A stretch of 64,000 bases of DNA from Corynebacterium sp. Marseille-P3884 (GCF_017942225.1 NZ_JAGKSD010000007.1:62001-126000); one strand, 5' to 3'; positions 8,901 through 20,083 are shown, numbered from the stretch's first letter. Translations and numbers: made by a program. The notes: generated by a model not told the origin, from the sequence alone.

Positions 8901-11900
8901 CGAACGGAACCGGCTTCTCAGTCTTGGTGACGACCTCAGAATCCTCGGCACCCGGGCCGTACTCGACGATGCGCTCGACCGGTTCGGTGCGTGCCTTGGT
9001 CTCCTCCACCGTTGCTTCACCGTTAGTGCCGGAGAAAACAGCAGTGTAAGAAGCCTCGCCATTCTGGCCTTCCTGGACAACCTTGGTCTCGCCCGGCTTC
9101 AACTCCGGGTTCGGACGCAGAGTGGTGCCGAACGGAATCGGCTCCGTCCACTCGACCGACTCGGTCGCCGTTGCCTGCTTGGTGCCAACAGTGATGACCT
9201 CGTCCACCGGATCCTTGGTGATCTTCTCAGTGATCGTCGGCTTACCTGGAGTCGAATTGGTGATCTCGCGCTCGATCGTCACCGTCTTCTCACCCGGCAC
9301 GCCCTTGGTGGTCACCTCGGACTGGCCAGCAGGCATGTTTGGGTCGTACTTCACGACAACCTCGTACGGCGCCTCGGTGGTGAAAGTCTCGGTATTCGTA
9401 CCGGTGGTCTTGGTACCAACGCGGATGATCTGCTTGATCGGCTCTTCGGTGCGCTGCGTTTCCACGACCGGGTCGCCAGACGGCTTACCATCTACGAGCT
9501 TTTGGGTGGAAGTGACGGTGTCCTCACCGAGTCGACCGACCTGCTTGACTTCCTGCTTGCCTTCTTCGAGGGTGTCATCGAAGACGATCTCGGTTTCGAA
9601 AGGAACTGGCTTCTTCACAGTGGTGACAAGCTCATCTTCCCCGAGGGCAGGACCGTACTCGATGATCTCGTTGACCGGATCCTTGGTCTGCTTCTCCTCC
9701 GGAGTCACCGAAGCCTGGTCGCCCTTAGCGGTGAAATCAGCGGTGTAGGTCTTCTCACCCGGAACACCCTCCTGGACAACCTTGATCTCACCCGGCTTCA
9801 ACTCCGGATTCGGACGGGTCTCAACCTCAAACGGAACCTGAGCAGTCCACGTTACCTTCTCCGAAGCCTCAGACGGCTTCGTACCAACCTTGATCACCTG
9901 ATCAACAGGATCCTTCGTAATCTCCTCAGTGATCTGCGGATCACCCGGCTTGGAGTTGACGATGTCGCGCTTGATCGTCACCGTCTTCTCACCCGGAACG
10001 CCCTCGGTCACAGTCTCAGACGTACCGGCCGGCATGTTCGGGTCAAACTCGACCTTCACGCCGAACGGAACCTCAGACGTAACAGTCTCCGAAGTCTCAC
10101 CAGTGGTCTTCGTGCCCACACGAATCTTCGCATTGACCGGATCCTTGGTGCGCTCAGTGGTCACGGTCGGGTCGCCAGAGGGCTTGCCGTCGACAAGCTT
10201 CTGCGTCGACGTCACAACCTCAGTACCAGTCTCACCCTGCTGGTCAACAACCTGCTCGCCAGCCTTGAGGGTGTCGTCGAAGACTATCTCCGTCTCAAAC
10301 GGAATCGGCTTGTCGGTCTTGGTCACCAGCTCTTGGGCATCCAGGCGCGGGCCAACCTCAATGATGCGAGGCTGCGGCTCTTTAGTGATCTTTTCTTCAG
10401 CAACTGAAGCCTGGTCACCCTTGGCCGTGAACTTAGCGCTGTAAGCCCTCTCGCCGTTCTCACCTTCTTGGATGACCTTCATCTCACCAGGTGCAAGATC
10501 TGGGTTTTCGCGAACCTCGGTCGGATACGGAATCGGGAACGTCCAGGAGACATCCTTGGCGCTTTCCGCAGGCTTGGTGCCGACGAGGACGACCTCGTTC
10601 TTCGGCTCCTTCATGCGCTTCCAAGTGCCGTCCTTGTTCTGCTTCTCCTCGCCCGGCGCGCCCTCGGTCTCAACCTTGTACTCGCCGGCTGGGATGGTGT
10701 CGTCGAACTTGTACTCGACGTCGAACGGAAGCTCGCGCGTCGGAACGTCGACAACGTTCACCACAGCGTAAGCGGTATCCGTAGAACCGTCCTCGTAGGT
10801 CACAGTAACCGGAATCTTGACCTGGTCACCTGGCTTCGCATCCGCAGGTGCGGTTGCGGTGACCTGGCCATTGTCGTCAATGGTGGCACCCCAACCAGTC
10901 GGGATATCACCCAGCTTGTAGGGGTTTTCCTTCGCGACATTGATGTTTTCTGGCTTTTCGAGAGTCACCGGCAACGTCGCGCTCTCACCCGGATATACCG
11001 TTTCTTCAGGGTAGGTCGGATCAGCTTCCCAATTGTTGGCCAGGTTCACCACAGTGGTCACAGGGACCTCGGGGCGCTCACCGTTAGGCGTTTCCACGGT
11101 GACGGTGATTGTTTTCTTGTCGCCTGGCTTGGAGTCTGCTGGCGGGGTGGAAGAAACGACACCCGTGTCTGGGTCAACCTTGTACTTCCAGCCGTCGACT
11201 TCCTGCTCGGTGATCGGCGAGCCGTTCTCATCCGTGCCAAAGGAGAACTTCGATCCCTTCGGGGCATCCTCAACCTGGTGATCTACAGCTTGGTTCGGGC
11301 CGGTGGACTCAACGGAGTAGACCGGTGCGATATCGCCCTTGAGCACAACGACGGTGCCCTTGACCTGCTGCGGCTTGTCGGCGTTGTCGTAGTACGCGAG
11401 CACCGGGACGTTCAGGATATAGCCCTCGGGTGCGGTCTTCGGGATCGTCGTGGTGATCTCGCCAGTGTTCTCGTCGATCTTAACCGTCCACGTGCCACTG
11501 TCGTCAGTGTGGGTGTACTCCGTTTCGCCGTCCTCGAAGGTGTAGCGCTTCGGGGCTTCATCGGTCGTGTTGCCGCTCAGGCCAACCTCCGGGATCGAAG
11601 GCTGCAGAGTGACCTTGGCGTTCGGCTTGTTGGTCACCGTGTCGTAATCGGGAACCTTGATGTCGACGATGGCCTGGAACTGGGTCTCGATCTCGTCGGT
11701 GGTCTCGTCCGGGTAGGTAGCTTTCACCGTCGGGGTGATGATGGTTCCCGGCGCGACAGTGTCGTCCGCCTTCGCGGTGACCTTGCCGGTCTTGTCGACA
11801 GTTACGGTCCAGCCACCGGGGACGGTGGACGGGTCAACCTCGAATTTTGCCGGGTGAACCGGTTTGTGCCCCTTCATAATGGACTTGGTGCCGACCTGTG

Positions 11901-13479
11901 CGGTGAGGTCATCACCAATGATGCCCTTGGTCAGACTCGGACGAACAAGGTCGGTGACCTGGGTGTTGTTCGGGTCAACAACCACGAGCAGCTCGAGCTC
12001 ATCGGTCGAGCCGTTCGAGTACTCGACGGTGACCACCGGACGGGCGAATGTGCCCGGCTTCGGGTTCTCCGGAGCGGTGACGGTGACGTTGTGGTCCTCG
12101 TCCATCTCGACGGTCCAGCCCTCGTAGACGTACTTCTCGTCGAGGGTGACCTCGGCTTCGAAGCCGCCGTCGCCCTTATCCTTCATCAGGTCCTTGATCA
12201 GGTCCGGTACCTGCTTGAAGGTCACCTTCTGCGGCTCGGTAGCGAGCGGACCCGTCGCGCTATCGACGCCAGAGATGATCGAAGCATCAGTCTTGTCGTA
12301 CTTCGGGTCGTGGTACTCGGTGTCGTCCAGGGAGAACGCCTTGGAGTCGATGACGTTCGCCTTGCTATAGCGATCCAGCGAGTTGGAGCTGTCGAACGCA
12401 CTGCCTACGCCGCCGTTGTTATGCTCAGTGGCAGCTTGGAGCTGGTCAACGTCACGCGGCTTCGCCAGAACGGAGAAGTTCACGTTCTTGTCGGTCGCCT
12501 GATCGGTACCGCGGTACTCAGGCCAGGTGAAGAAGATCTCGCCGGTCGTTTCGTCGACGCGCAGGAGCTGCTCACCGCCGGAGGCTTCTGGGTCTGTGGT
12601 GCCGATGAACTTACCGTTGCCGTCGTAGGCTTCTACGACCATGCGGGACATCGAGTCGTCCGTACCGCCCTTCTGCAAAGCAGGAACGTTGATCGTACCG
12701 ACCTTGGTTTCCTCACCAGGGACGATCACATGCTTCTCGGATATTTCGGCAGTATCCCACGACACCGTGATCGGGTTACATTCGATGTTCTCGCTCGGCC
12801 ACGGGTTTACAGTAACGCCAAAAGACGCACTGCCCCCCTGGGTGGCATACGAACCCTCAGGATTGTCCTTCTTGTAGTTGCTTTGCCAGGCGTAACGTAC
12901 AGGGTTATCGGCAGAGGCCGAAGCGAACTGCTTGACTTTATCATCGGTCAGATCTGCGTAGAGATTCAAGTTTCGTAGGGCGCGACCACTAGCAGTAATG
13001 TCGATGTTTTCGTCGGCCTTGCGGGTGACATTTTTATCAATAAAGGTCTGGCCGACCTCCATGGAGGGCACCGTGCCAGCATCCAAGACATTACTAAGGT
13101 TCGCCGAATTGGAAAAGTACCAATCGGCGAATGTGCGGTCCTTCGAGTTATCAAAGGAGACGCTCAGGCCCCACAGGGTTTTCGAGGGGCTGGTCGACTT
13201 TGGCTCAAGGGTGCTCCAGCTGAAACCTGCCTGGCTTCCGCTCGGCTTATCACTGCTAACAACACACTCACCCGCCGGCAGGTCGGACGCCTGCTGGGCG
13301 TCCTGTTCGACCGCGCCGGATTTCTCGCGGATGCCGCCGGAGAGTTCTGCTGCAGCAGCCTCCGTGGCAACGGGGCCGGGGCCGACGACACTAATACCGC
13401 CGAGCGCTAACGCGATGGTGGACACGGCGGCGATGCCGGCGCGAGATGACCTTTTGAGGCGCTGAGATGATTCAGTCAC
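5968..13479 (-). CDS. giant secreted adhesin: Rib repeats, G5 repeats, CshA-type domain
   Basis: A 2503-residue surface protein. Start GTG 13479 has SD CAGGAG nine bases upstream and leads into a signal peptide (KRSSR, Ala/Leu/Gly core, AxA). An N-terminal head of about 220 residues contains GECVVSS. About six Rib/alpha-like repeats follow (PDGT/YEDGST type), then some fourteen G5-like repeats, each ending in IRVGTK, IEYGP or similar with FETEIVFDDTL strands. A Thr/Val/Pro-rich stalk (TTVPTTVTE), a CshA-type fibril module (GVWKVNPETGEVSFDP) and a Pro/Glu tract come next. The C-terminus has a hydrophobic segment, an amphipathic helix, another hydrophobic segment and a Ser-rich tail. There is no LPxTG. 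The domains indicate adhesion or biofilm formation. Near-identical internal DNA repeats make it prone to length variation. Confidence 0.88.
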   Translation of the reverse strand: MTESSQRLKRSSRAGIAAVSTIALALGGISVVGPGPVATEAAAAELSGGIREKSGAVEQDAQQASDLPAGECVVSSDKPSGSQAGFSWSTLEPKSTSPSKTLWGLSVSFDNSKDRTFADWYFSNSANLSNVLDAGTVPSMEVGQTFIDKNVTRKADENIDITASGRALRNLNLYADLTDDKVKQFASASADNPVRYAWQSNYKKDNPEGSYATQGGSASFGVTVNPWPSENIECNPITVSWDTAEISEKHVIVPGEETKVGTINVPALQKGGTDDSMSRMVVEAYDGNGKFIGTTDPEASGGEQLLRVDETTGEIFFTWPEYRGTDQATDKNVNFSVLAKPRDVDQLQAATEHNNGGVGSAFDSSNSLDRYSKANVIDSKAFSLDDTEYHDPKYDKTDASIISGVDSATGPLATEPQKVTFKQVPDLIKDLMKDKGDGGFEAEVTLDEKYVYEGWTVEMDEDHNVTVTAPENPKPGTFARPVVTVEYSNGSTDELELLVVVDPNNTQVTDLVRPSLTKGIIGDDLTAQVGTKSIMKGHKPVHPAKFEVDPSTVPGGWTVTVDKTGKVTAKADDTVAPGTIITPTVKATYPDETTDEIETQFQAIVDIKVPDYDTVTNKPNAKVTLQPSIPEVGLSGNTTDEAPKRYTFEDGETEYTHTDDSGTWTVKIDENTGEITTTIPKTAPEGYILNVPVLAYYDNADKPQQVKGTVVVLKGDIAPVYSVESTGPNQAVDHQVEDAPKGSKFSFGTDENGSPITEQEVDGWKYKVDPDTGVVSSTPPADSKPGDKKTITVTVETPNGERPEVPVTTVVNLANNWEADPTYPEETVYPGESATLPVTLEKPENINVAKENPYKLGDIPTGWGATIDDNGQVTATAPADAKPGDQVKIPVTVTYEDGSTDTAYAVVNVVDVPTRELPFDVEYKFDDTIPAGEYKVETEGAPGEEKQNKDGTWKRMKEPKNEVVLVGTKPAESAKDVSWTFPIPYPTEVRENPDLAPGEMKVIQEGENGERAYSAKFTAKGDQASVAEEKITKEPQPRIIEVGPRLDAQELVTKTDKPIPFETEIVFDDTLKAGEQVVDQQGETGTEVVTSTQKLVDGKPSGDPTVTTERTKDPVNAKIRVGTKTTGETSETVTSEVPFGVKVEFDPNMPAGTSETVTEGVPGEKTVTIKRDIVNSKPGDPQITEEITKDPVDQVIKVGTKPSEASEKVTWTAQVPFEVETRPNPELKPGEIKVVQEGVPGEKTYTADFTAKGDQASVTPEEKQTKDPVNEIIEYGPALGEDELVTTVKKPVPFETEIVFDDTLEEGKQEVKQVGRLGEDTVTSTQKLVDGKPSGDPVVETQRTEEPIKQIIRVGTKTTGTNTETFTTEAPYEVVVKYDPNMPAGQSEVTTKGVPGEKTVTIEREITNSTPGKPTITEKITKDPVDEVITVGTKQATATESVEWTEPIPFGTTLRPNPELKPGETKVVQEGQNGEASYTAVFSGTNGEATVEETKARTEPVERIVEYGPGAEDSEVVTKTEKPVPFETEIVFDDTLKAGEQVVDQQGELGTEVVTSTQKIVDGKPSGDPEVTTERTKEPTNAKIRVGTKTEGSTTKTVETDVPFGVKVEFDPNMPAGTSETVTEGKPGKKTITVTQKVTNSQPDGEATVEETVTEEPVDQVIKVGTKPSEASEKVTWTAQVPFEVETRPNPELKPGEIKVAQKGVPGEKTYTADFTAKGDQASVTPEEKQTKDPVNEIIEYGPALGEDELVTTVKKPVPFETEIVFDDTLAEGEQKVDQQGETGTEVVTSTQKIVDGKPSGDPEVNTERTKEPIKQIIRVGTKTTGETSKTVEAEVPYEIEVVYDPSLKPGESQVTQEGKPGKKTITVTQKIVNSQPDGEATVEEKIVEEPVKKIVKVGTKPAEASNTAKWVAPLPYDTIVRVNPALAPGELKTVQVGEYGEKEFTADFTAKDNTSKVDTTEKVTKQPVEQIIEYGPTISDQTLKSTETRQLEYPTEFILDDSLPAGTQKVDQQGENGVETITSVQEIKDGKPVGEPKITTERTKEPKKAVIRVGTKVDPTTVSTTVPTTVEKPVPTTVPTTVPTTVTEKSTEKTTETTTERTTETVTATITNVIEKHFTTTVTPTPVTSLLTTTVTPSPVTTTVTEQGEPVTTTITPDPETTVVTTTVTGEPVPTTITETETADPVTTTVEVPVKEVEVKVVGGTIIAKGKPDTPLALALRDPLVDNNSLKFRPVNGGTLSDDGRTLTVEGQGVWKVNPETGEVSFDPEKGFNGQVTPVELDYERTDGAEVITPIRIEASYPKADEPAKPEEPSKPEEPGNPKDPNQQGSSGSETAQRCFGNAVRSPLLWLLPIALLAQVGGKLAQPYIGQVQGQLNALNAQIQEEIRRNTPDFGFGHHGHDNEQFNEIVSRVNAANAQLQGYANDPAIQKIGQGAGVILAMVAAGAVLYDWCSSPVGDAKTSIGGAGSSKPDGGEPAKSGSSAQQDRGSSRREGSSGKSEN
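8170..8322. repeat. 153-bp direct repeat inside the adhesin, copy 1
   Basis: Identical base for base to 9568-9720, 1398 bp away, as read by eye. It encodes the junction of two G5 units (from the VFDDTLxEG strand back to the DQASV segment). Such identity within otherwise diverged repeats suggests recent duplication or gene conversion. Confidence 0.85.
9568..9720. repeat. 153-bp direct repeat inside the adhesin, copy 2
   Basis: Second copy of the 8170-8322 segment. The flanks diverge immediately on both sides, so the identical block is shorter than the whole super-repeat of several G5 units. Confidence 0.85.
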
Positions 13480-13808
13480 TTCTACTCCTGTTTGATAATC
13501 ACGGACCAAAGCGCTGCTACACGGGCTGTGAACCGCGAAAACCACGAGCCTCCCAAGGCCGTGGTGTTGATTTGAATAAATTTGCCAGTTTCATGACAGG
13601 TCTTTCTAGCTTCCCATGCAGTTACGTTCAGCGTCAAGTGTCCTATCTGTGCTTATGCAGGGAGGATACGAATATATTCCCTCCTCTAAGAATATAGGTT
13701 TCTGGATCGAACCATCAGCCAGCACCAAGGGGGCAAACAGGCCGAAATGTGAGCTAAAGCCCCGTCTTTGGGTTTGTGATTTTCAACACTTTCTCACGCA
13801 AAGCAAGA
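13480..13808. promoter_or_regulatory. intergenic region upstream of the adhesin
   Basis: No gene is seen here. It is AT-richer than its surroundings (for example GAATATATTCCC near 13670), must hold the minus-strand promoter of the adhesin, and ends at the gyrB terminator hairpin. I could not assign -35/-10 elements with confidence. Confidence 0.5.
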
Positions 13809-13837
13809 TGCCCCCGGATGACATGCATCAGGGGGCA
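13809..13837 (-). terminator. gyrB terminator hairpin
   Basis: TGCCCCC (13809-13815) pairs with GGGGGCA (13831-13837). Read on the minus strand it is followed by a T-rich stretch. It lies 29 bp past the gyrB stop codon. One copy of the iterated 10-mer sits between the stop and the hairpin. Confidence 0.65.
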
Positions 13838-13866
13838 ACGAGTATTCGTCGATAAGCGAAAATGCG

Positions 13867-15975
<2,109 letters not shown>

Positions 15976-16106
15976 TCACGGCGTGAATACGTCTTTAACC
16001 CATGTCATCTTACACGGTTGTGGTCCCCCACAGCTGCAGCGCCAGCGCGGGCGACAGGGTGTTTCACGCGCGTTTTGGGGAGATTGCTGCTTTTCCTTAT
16101 CTGTCA

Positions 16107-17024
16107 TCAAAGAAGCTCTCTGCCGGAGAGAAAAACAGCCTTTGCCGCTAATGCTTTCTCTACTGAGTTTGCATCCGCAATTAATTGCGCTGCATCGTTA
16201 TCGACATAGCGAGCAATCCCTACGAGATTGTTTAGCTCCCTGAGGATGTTCCTTCCAAGCAGATGCTCGTGATGAGCAATTCTGTTACGGATACGCGCGA
16301 AACGGTTCAATTGATCGCGAAGCTGAGCTCTTCGACCAGAAAAATTCGGAAACGCCTCCTTTAGGCATGGCTGCCACAAAGTCTGCTCGTAGTTGAGGTA
16401 TCCCTTTCCTGGCGCTGAACTTCCCTCATTGAGGAGGCTGATCCAAATACCGAGGGAGACCTTCCCAACGAAATTATCTCCCGTAATCGAGTCCGAACGT
16501 TTTCTACGCTTCACCTCGGACAACTTTTTCTCGAAGGCTTCATAGTCTTTGGAAGTCAAGAGTAGATATCTCGATTTGAAAAAATCCCCTTCCACAGAAT
16601 CACGCACAAACGTTTCGCCATCGCGTACAAGCGTGTGCCATCCATCAGTCGGGGAAACCTTGAAATAAGCGCATAGATGATCATTTATTGCATTCCGGAC
16701 GACGACCTCTACGAAAGAGATCCACGGCCAAAGAGACCCAGCTACATGTGAATCCCAGAAATATAGGCGAGCAGCTGCAATTTCGATTCGCTTCGACAAC
16801 TCAAGTCGTTTTTCGTCCTCGGCTAAGCATTCAATTGGAAGCTCGGTTTGAGAACCGTCGCCGTTTTCAGCGACCTCCCGGTAAGTATCCATGCGTGGCA
16901 CGGATACCAAGAGGTCCATGTCAAGATCACTAAATTTCAATTCCCCGCCCCCCGACAGTTCAAGTGCCCCGAGCGTCCTGCAGAGCAGAACCTTCGTCTT
17001 ACGACTCAATCTCGGAGCTAACAA
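16107..17024 (-). CDS. Abi-like (Abi_2/AbiD-type) HEPN protein
   Basis: A 305-residue protein with the architecture of the Abi family: an SVPRMDTYREVA entry, ARLYFWDSHVAGSLWPWISFVEVVVRNAI and, near the C-terminus, RIRNRIAHHEH. The R246-N-x3-H251 motif is the HEPN ribonuclease signature. Members confer abortive infection or act as RNase toxins; function here is inferred from the family. The start is TTG with SD AAGGAG eleven bases upstream. It lies 39 bp downstream of dciA and upstream of gyrB on the same strand, interrupting a block that is normally contiguous. Its base composition is visibly AT-richer (TTTGAAAAAATCC-type runs), a sign of transfer. No partner antitoxin is evident, so it may be a solitary Abi gene. 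Confidence 0.82.
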   Translation of the reverse strand: MLAPRLSRKTKVLLCRTLGALELSGGGELKFSDLDMDLLVSVPRMDTYREVAENGDGSQTELPIECLAEDEKRLELSKRIEIAAARLYFWDSHVAGSLWPWISFVEVVVRNAINDHLCAYFKVSPTDGWHTLVRDGETFVRDSVEGDFFKSRYLLLTSKDYEAFEKKLSEVKRRKRSDSITGDNFVGKVSLGIWISLLNEGSSAPGKGYLNYEQTLWQPCLKEAFPNFSGRRAQLRDQLNRFARIRNRIAHHEHLLGRNILRELNNLVGIARYVDNDAAQLIADANSVEKALAAKAVFLSGRELL

Positions 17025-17063
17025 GCAAAATGTTATCTCCTTGTTTGTCTTTGATCAAGCTCC

Positions 17064-17699
17064 TTATCCATACGTGTCCCGCGGCCCGCGGCCCTTCACG
17101 TGCAGGGGCCCGTAACGCCAATTCTTGGTCTTCGGCGGGTAGACGTGCAGCTTGGTGATCACGCCGGGCCCGATCTTCTCCGCGATCTGGGACAGCACCG
17201 TGGACTGCATGTACTTCAGGTTCGTCGCCCAGGCGGTCTGGTCGCAGGAGATGAACAGCTCGCCGTCTTTGATCATGCTGACTTCAGTGTGCTGCGCGAT
17301 CTTCTCCCCCACGAGTGCTTCCCAGTTACCCATCACCCAGCCGTGGGCGATCGGTTCGGTCCATTCGCGCTGGGAAATCTCTTTTTTCAGCAGTGAGCCG
17401 AAGCCGGCGACTGTGTATTCCCGCTGCAGCGGACGCCCGTCGGGCCCGGTCGGGCGGCCCCGCAGGAACCTTTTCTTTTTCACCGGCTCAGGCGTGAGGT
17501 CCAAGCCCGGCACGGAGATCTCCGGTGCCGCGGGTTCGTCCGCGCCCATCGCGACGGCGAGCTTGCCCACCGAACGGCGAGGAACGACATTCTTTCCCTG
17601 ACCCGTGAGGCGCGGGACTTTCCCGCCGCGGCGTTTCGCGGTAGCGCGGAGGTTCTCGAACGTGGCGCGGACCAGGTCTGGTTCTTCCGGCCGCGTCAC
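17064..17699 (-). CDS. dciA: DUF721/DciA-type replicative helicase operator
   Basis: A 211-residue protein in the position of mycobacterial Rv0004, between recF and gyrB. The C-terminal DUF721 domain includes [40 protein letters not shown] and [11 protein letters not shown]. DciA proteins load or stimulate the DnaB helicase in bacteria without DnaC. The N-terminal half is basic and low in complexity ([22 protein letters not shown]). It overlaps the recF stop by four bases and is translationally coupled to it. Confidence 0.85.
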   Translation of the reverse strand: MTRPEEPDLVRATFENLRATAKRRGGKVPRLTGQGKNVVPRRSVGKLAVAMGADEPAAPEISVPGLDLTPEPVKKKRFLRGRPTGPDGRPLQREYTVAGFGSLLKKEISQREWTEPIAHGWVMGNWEALVGEKIAQHTEVSMIKDGELFISCDQTAWATNLKYMQSTVLSQIAEKIGPGVITKLHVYPPKTKNWRYGPLHVKGRGPRDTYG

Positions 17700-18892
17700 G
17701 GGGCGTCCTCAATCCGCGACACACGCCGCCCGTCCTCGCTGTCCTCCATGACGACGCCGTAGCGCGCGGAGACATGGTCGTCGAGATTCCCAGGTAGGTC
17801 GTCGCCGACAGCGGCAGTAATGAGCACTTGCTCAGCTTTCTCCGCCACAGACACAAGTCGCTGACGGCGCTTGGCGTCGAGCTCAGCGAAGACATCGTCC
17901 AAAATCAGCACGGGTTCCGCGCCGTCGGAGGCCAGCAGCGCGTACTCCGCCAAGTGCAGCGACAGCGCGAACGACCAAGTCTCGCCGTGGCTCGCGTACC
18001 CCTTCGCCGGCTGGTCACCCAACATCAGCACAAGATCGTCGCGGTGCGGGCCGACCAGCGTCGTGCCCCGGTCGATCTCCTCCTTGCGCCGCCGCGACAG
18101 CTCAGTGAGAAAAGCGGCCTCAAGAATCTCCGGGTCATCACTATCAACGCCAGCGAGCTTATCGACGCCCCCATCCACCGTCGACACATAGTTAATGCTC
18201 GCCGGCCGCGACTCCGGCGCCACCGAAGCATATGCGTCGTGGACTGGCTGGGCGAGCTCCCCCACCAGCTTTTTGCGCCCCGCGATCACCTGCGCCCCGA
18301 GGGAGGCCAGCTGCATATCCCAGGCGTCGAGGGTGGACAGCGCGCTCGCGCCCTGGTCGTCGTTATAACCGCGGCGCAGCAGCATATTCTGCGAGCGCAG
18401 CAGAGCATTGCGCTGGCGCAGAACCTTGTCGTAATCGGCTTTCGCCCCGCCGAAGCGCGGCGTGCGGATGGCGGCCAGCCCGTCTAAGAAGCGGCGCCGC
18501 TCCCCCGGCTCGCCCACGACGAGCGCCAAATCCTCCGGCGCGAAAACCACTGTGCGCAAAACACCGAGAATTTCCCGCGGCGTTTTCAGCCGGGTGCGGT
18601 TGATCTGCGCCTGGTTCGCTTCCTTCGGCTTGATCAGCAGGTGGGTCGTCAGCTCACGCCCTTCGTTGACCGTGGTCACCGATACTCGGGCATTCTGCGC
18701 GCCCGAACGCACCAGCGGCTGGTCCTGGGAGACGCGGTGACTGGACAGCGTCGCCGAGTAGATGACCGCCTCGACGATATTGGTCTTGCCGTGGCCATTG
18801 CGGCCGGAGAAGACTGTGACTCCTTTATCCAGCGCGAGATTCAGCTCCGGCCAGGAGCGGAAATCACGCAGATCGAGTTCACGGACAAACAC
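17696..18892 (-). CDS. recF: DNA replication and repair protein RecF
   Basis: A 398-residue SMC-like ATPase for recombinational gap repair. The N-terminus [10 protein letters not shown] and Walker [10 protein letters not shown] are followed by [18 protein letters not shown], the ABC-type signature region [18 protein letters not shown] and the Walker [12 protein letters not shown]. It starts three bases downstream of dnaN and overlaps dciA. A low-conservation loop ([16 protein letters not shown]) carries one copy of the iterated 10-mer. Confidence 0.95.
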   Translation of the reverse strand: MFVRELDLRDFRSWPELNLALDKGVTVFSGRNGHGKTNIVEAVIYSATLSSHRVSQDQPLVRSGAQNARVSVTTVNEGRELTTHLLIKPKEANQAQINRTRLKTPREILGVLRTVVFAPEDLALVVGEPGERRRFLDGLAAIRTPRFGGAKADYDKVLRQRNALLRSQNMLLRRGYNDDQGASALSTLDAWDMQLASLGAQVIAGRKKLVGELAQPVHDAYASVAPESRPASINYVSTVDGGVDKLAGVDSDDPEILEAAFLTELSRRRKEEIDRGTTLVGPHRDDLVLMLGDQPAKGYASHGETWSFALSLHLAEYALLASDGAEPVLILDDVFAELDAKRRQRLVSVAEKAEQVLITAAVGDDLPGNLDDHVSARYGVVMEDSEDGRRVSRIEDAP

Positions 18893-18895
18893 GTG

Positions 18896-20083
18896 CTATC
18901 CCGGCAGGCGCACCGGCATGAGCAGGTAAGTGAAGTCCGTCGCCGGCGTCTCAAACGTTCCGTTCGCTCCTGCTTCCGGCATTTCCTCCGGCTCCGGAAT
19001 CATGATCGCCGGGCGGGATGCCTCAGTGAAGCCGAAAACGACGCGCTTCGTCGGAATGACGCTCAGGCCGTCGCGCAGGTAACCGGAGTTGAAGGCGATG
19101 AGCAATTCATCGGCGCCGGTGAAAGCGCACTGCAGCGACTCGGTCGCCTCACCGGAATCAGCTCCGGAGGCGTACAGCGAGACCTCGCCCGGCTTGAAAT
19201 GCATGCGCAGCTGCGCGTTGCGGTCGGCGACAAGGCTCACGCGGCGGATCGCTTCCACCAGCGGAGCGATCTCCACTGAGGCCATCGATGTGTGCGTCTT
19301 CGGCAGCAGCGGCTGAATATTCGGGAATTCCGCGTCCAGCATGCGAGTCGTGGTCTCGCGGTTCTGCGAGTGCAGGCCGAACAGGCCATCGCCGCCGACA
19401 TTCTCTCCGGTGCCCACCGCGATCTCTACCGGATCCTGCAGGTGGGAATCCAGGGTGCGCGCGTTGTCCAGCAGCGTCTTCGCCGGGACGAGCAGCTTTG
19501 CCTGCACGTCGCCTGCTACCGGATCCCATTCCAGGGAGCGCAGCGCCAGACGGAAACGGTCGGTGGCGGCGAGCTTGACCTGGTTGCCTGCAATTTCCAT
19601 GTGCACACCCGTGAGCATCGGCAGCGTGTCGTCGCGGCCGGCAGCAGATGCGACCTGGGTGACAGCGTTGACGAACGTCGAGGTGTCCAGCGTGCCGGTC
19701 ACCTCCGGCAGTTCAGGCAGCACCGGGTAGTCGTCGAGCGGCATGAGCGGCAGCTCGAAGCGCGCGGAGCCGCCCTGCAGCAGCAAACGCGAGTTGTCCA
19801 CGGATACCTCGACCGGCTTGGCCGGCATATTCGAGACGATGTCCGCCATGAGCTTGCCGGCGACAGCCACACGGCCAGGCTCTGCGACTTCGGCGCTGAT
19901 GCGCACGCGAGTGGAGACTTCGTAATCGAAGCCTGCCAGCTCCAGACCAGTGTCATCTGCCGTGATCACCACGGCGCGGAGCACAGGCTGGGTGTTCTTC
20001 GTCGGCAAGTTCCGTGCCACCCATGCGACGGCATCCGAAAGATCGTCTTTGTGCACGCGGAATGACACGTTGTTGTCGTCCAT
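18896..20083 (-). CDS. dnaN: DNA polymerase III beta sliding clamp
   Basis: A 395-residue beta clamp with three clamp domains and the typical C-terminus TYLLMPVRLPG. ATG 20083 (MDDNNVSFRVHKDDL) is supported by an SD-like AAGGAGC upstream. It lies after the oriC-type region and is expressed from its own promoter, because dnaA ends in a strong terminator. Confidence 0.96.
   Translation of the reverse strand: MDDNNVSFRVHKDDLSDAVAWVARNLPTKNTQPVLRAVVITADDTGLELAGFDYEVSTRVRISAEVAEPGRVAVAGKLMADIVSNMPAKPVEVSVDNSRLLLQGGSARFELPLMPLDDYPVLPELPEVTGTLDTSTFVNAVTQVASAAGRDDTLPMLTGVHMEIAGNQVKLAATDRFRLALRSLEWDPVAGDVQAKLLVPAKTLLDNARTLDSHLQDPVEIAVGTGENVGGDGLFGLHSQNRETTTRMLDAEFPNIQPLLPKTHTSMASVEIAPLVEAIRRVSLVADRNAQLRMHFKPGEVSLYASGADSGEATESLQCAFTGADELLIAFNSGYLRDGLSVIPTKRVVFGFTEASRPAIMIPEPEEMPEAGANGTFETPATDFTYLLMPVRLPG

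Noticed and set aside
6274-10407. Plus-strand open frame of 1377 codons opposite the adhesin
   Set aside because: It mirrors the repeat structure of the minus-strand adhesin, is rich in Arg/Leu with no domain, and has no RBS. It is a shadow produced by GC-rich repeated codons. The same applies to the 836-codon frame at 10468-12978.
16059-16074. Possible fifth parS near TGTTTCACGCGCGTTT
   Set aside because: Only the left half matches; the right half departs from GTGAAACA at most positions.
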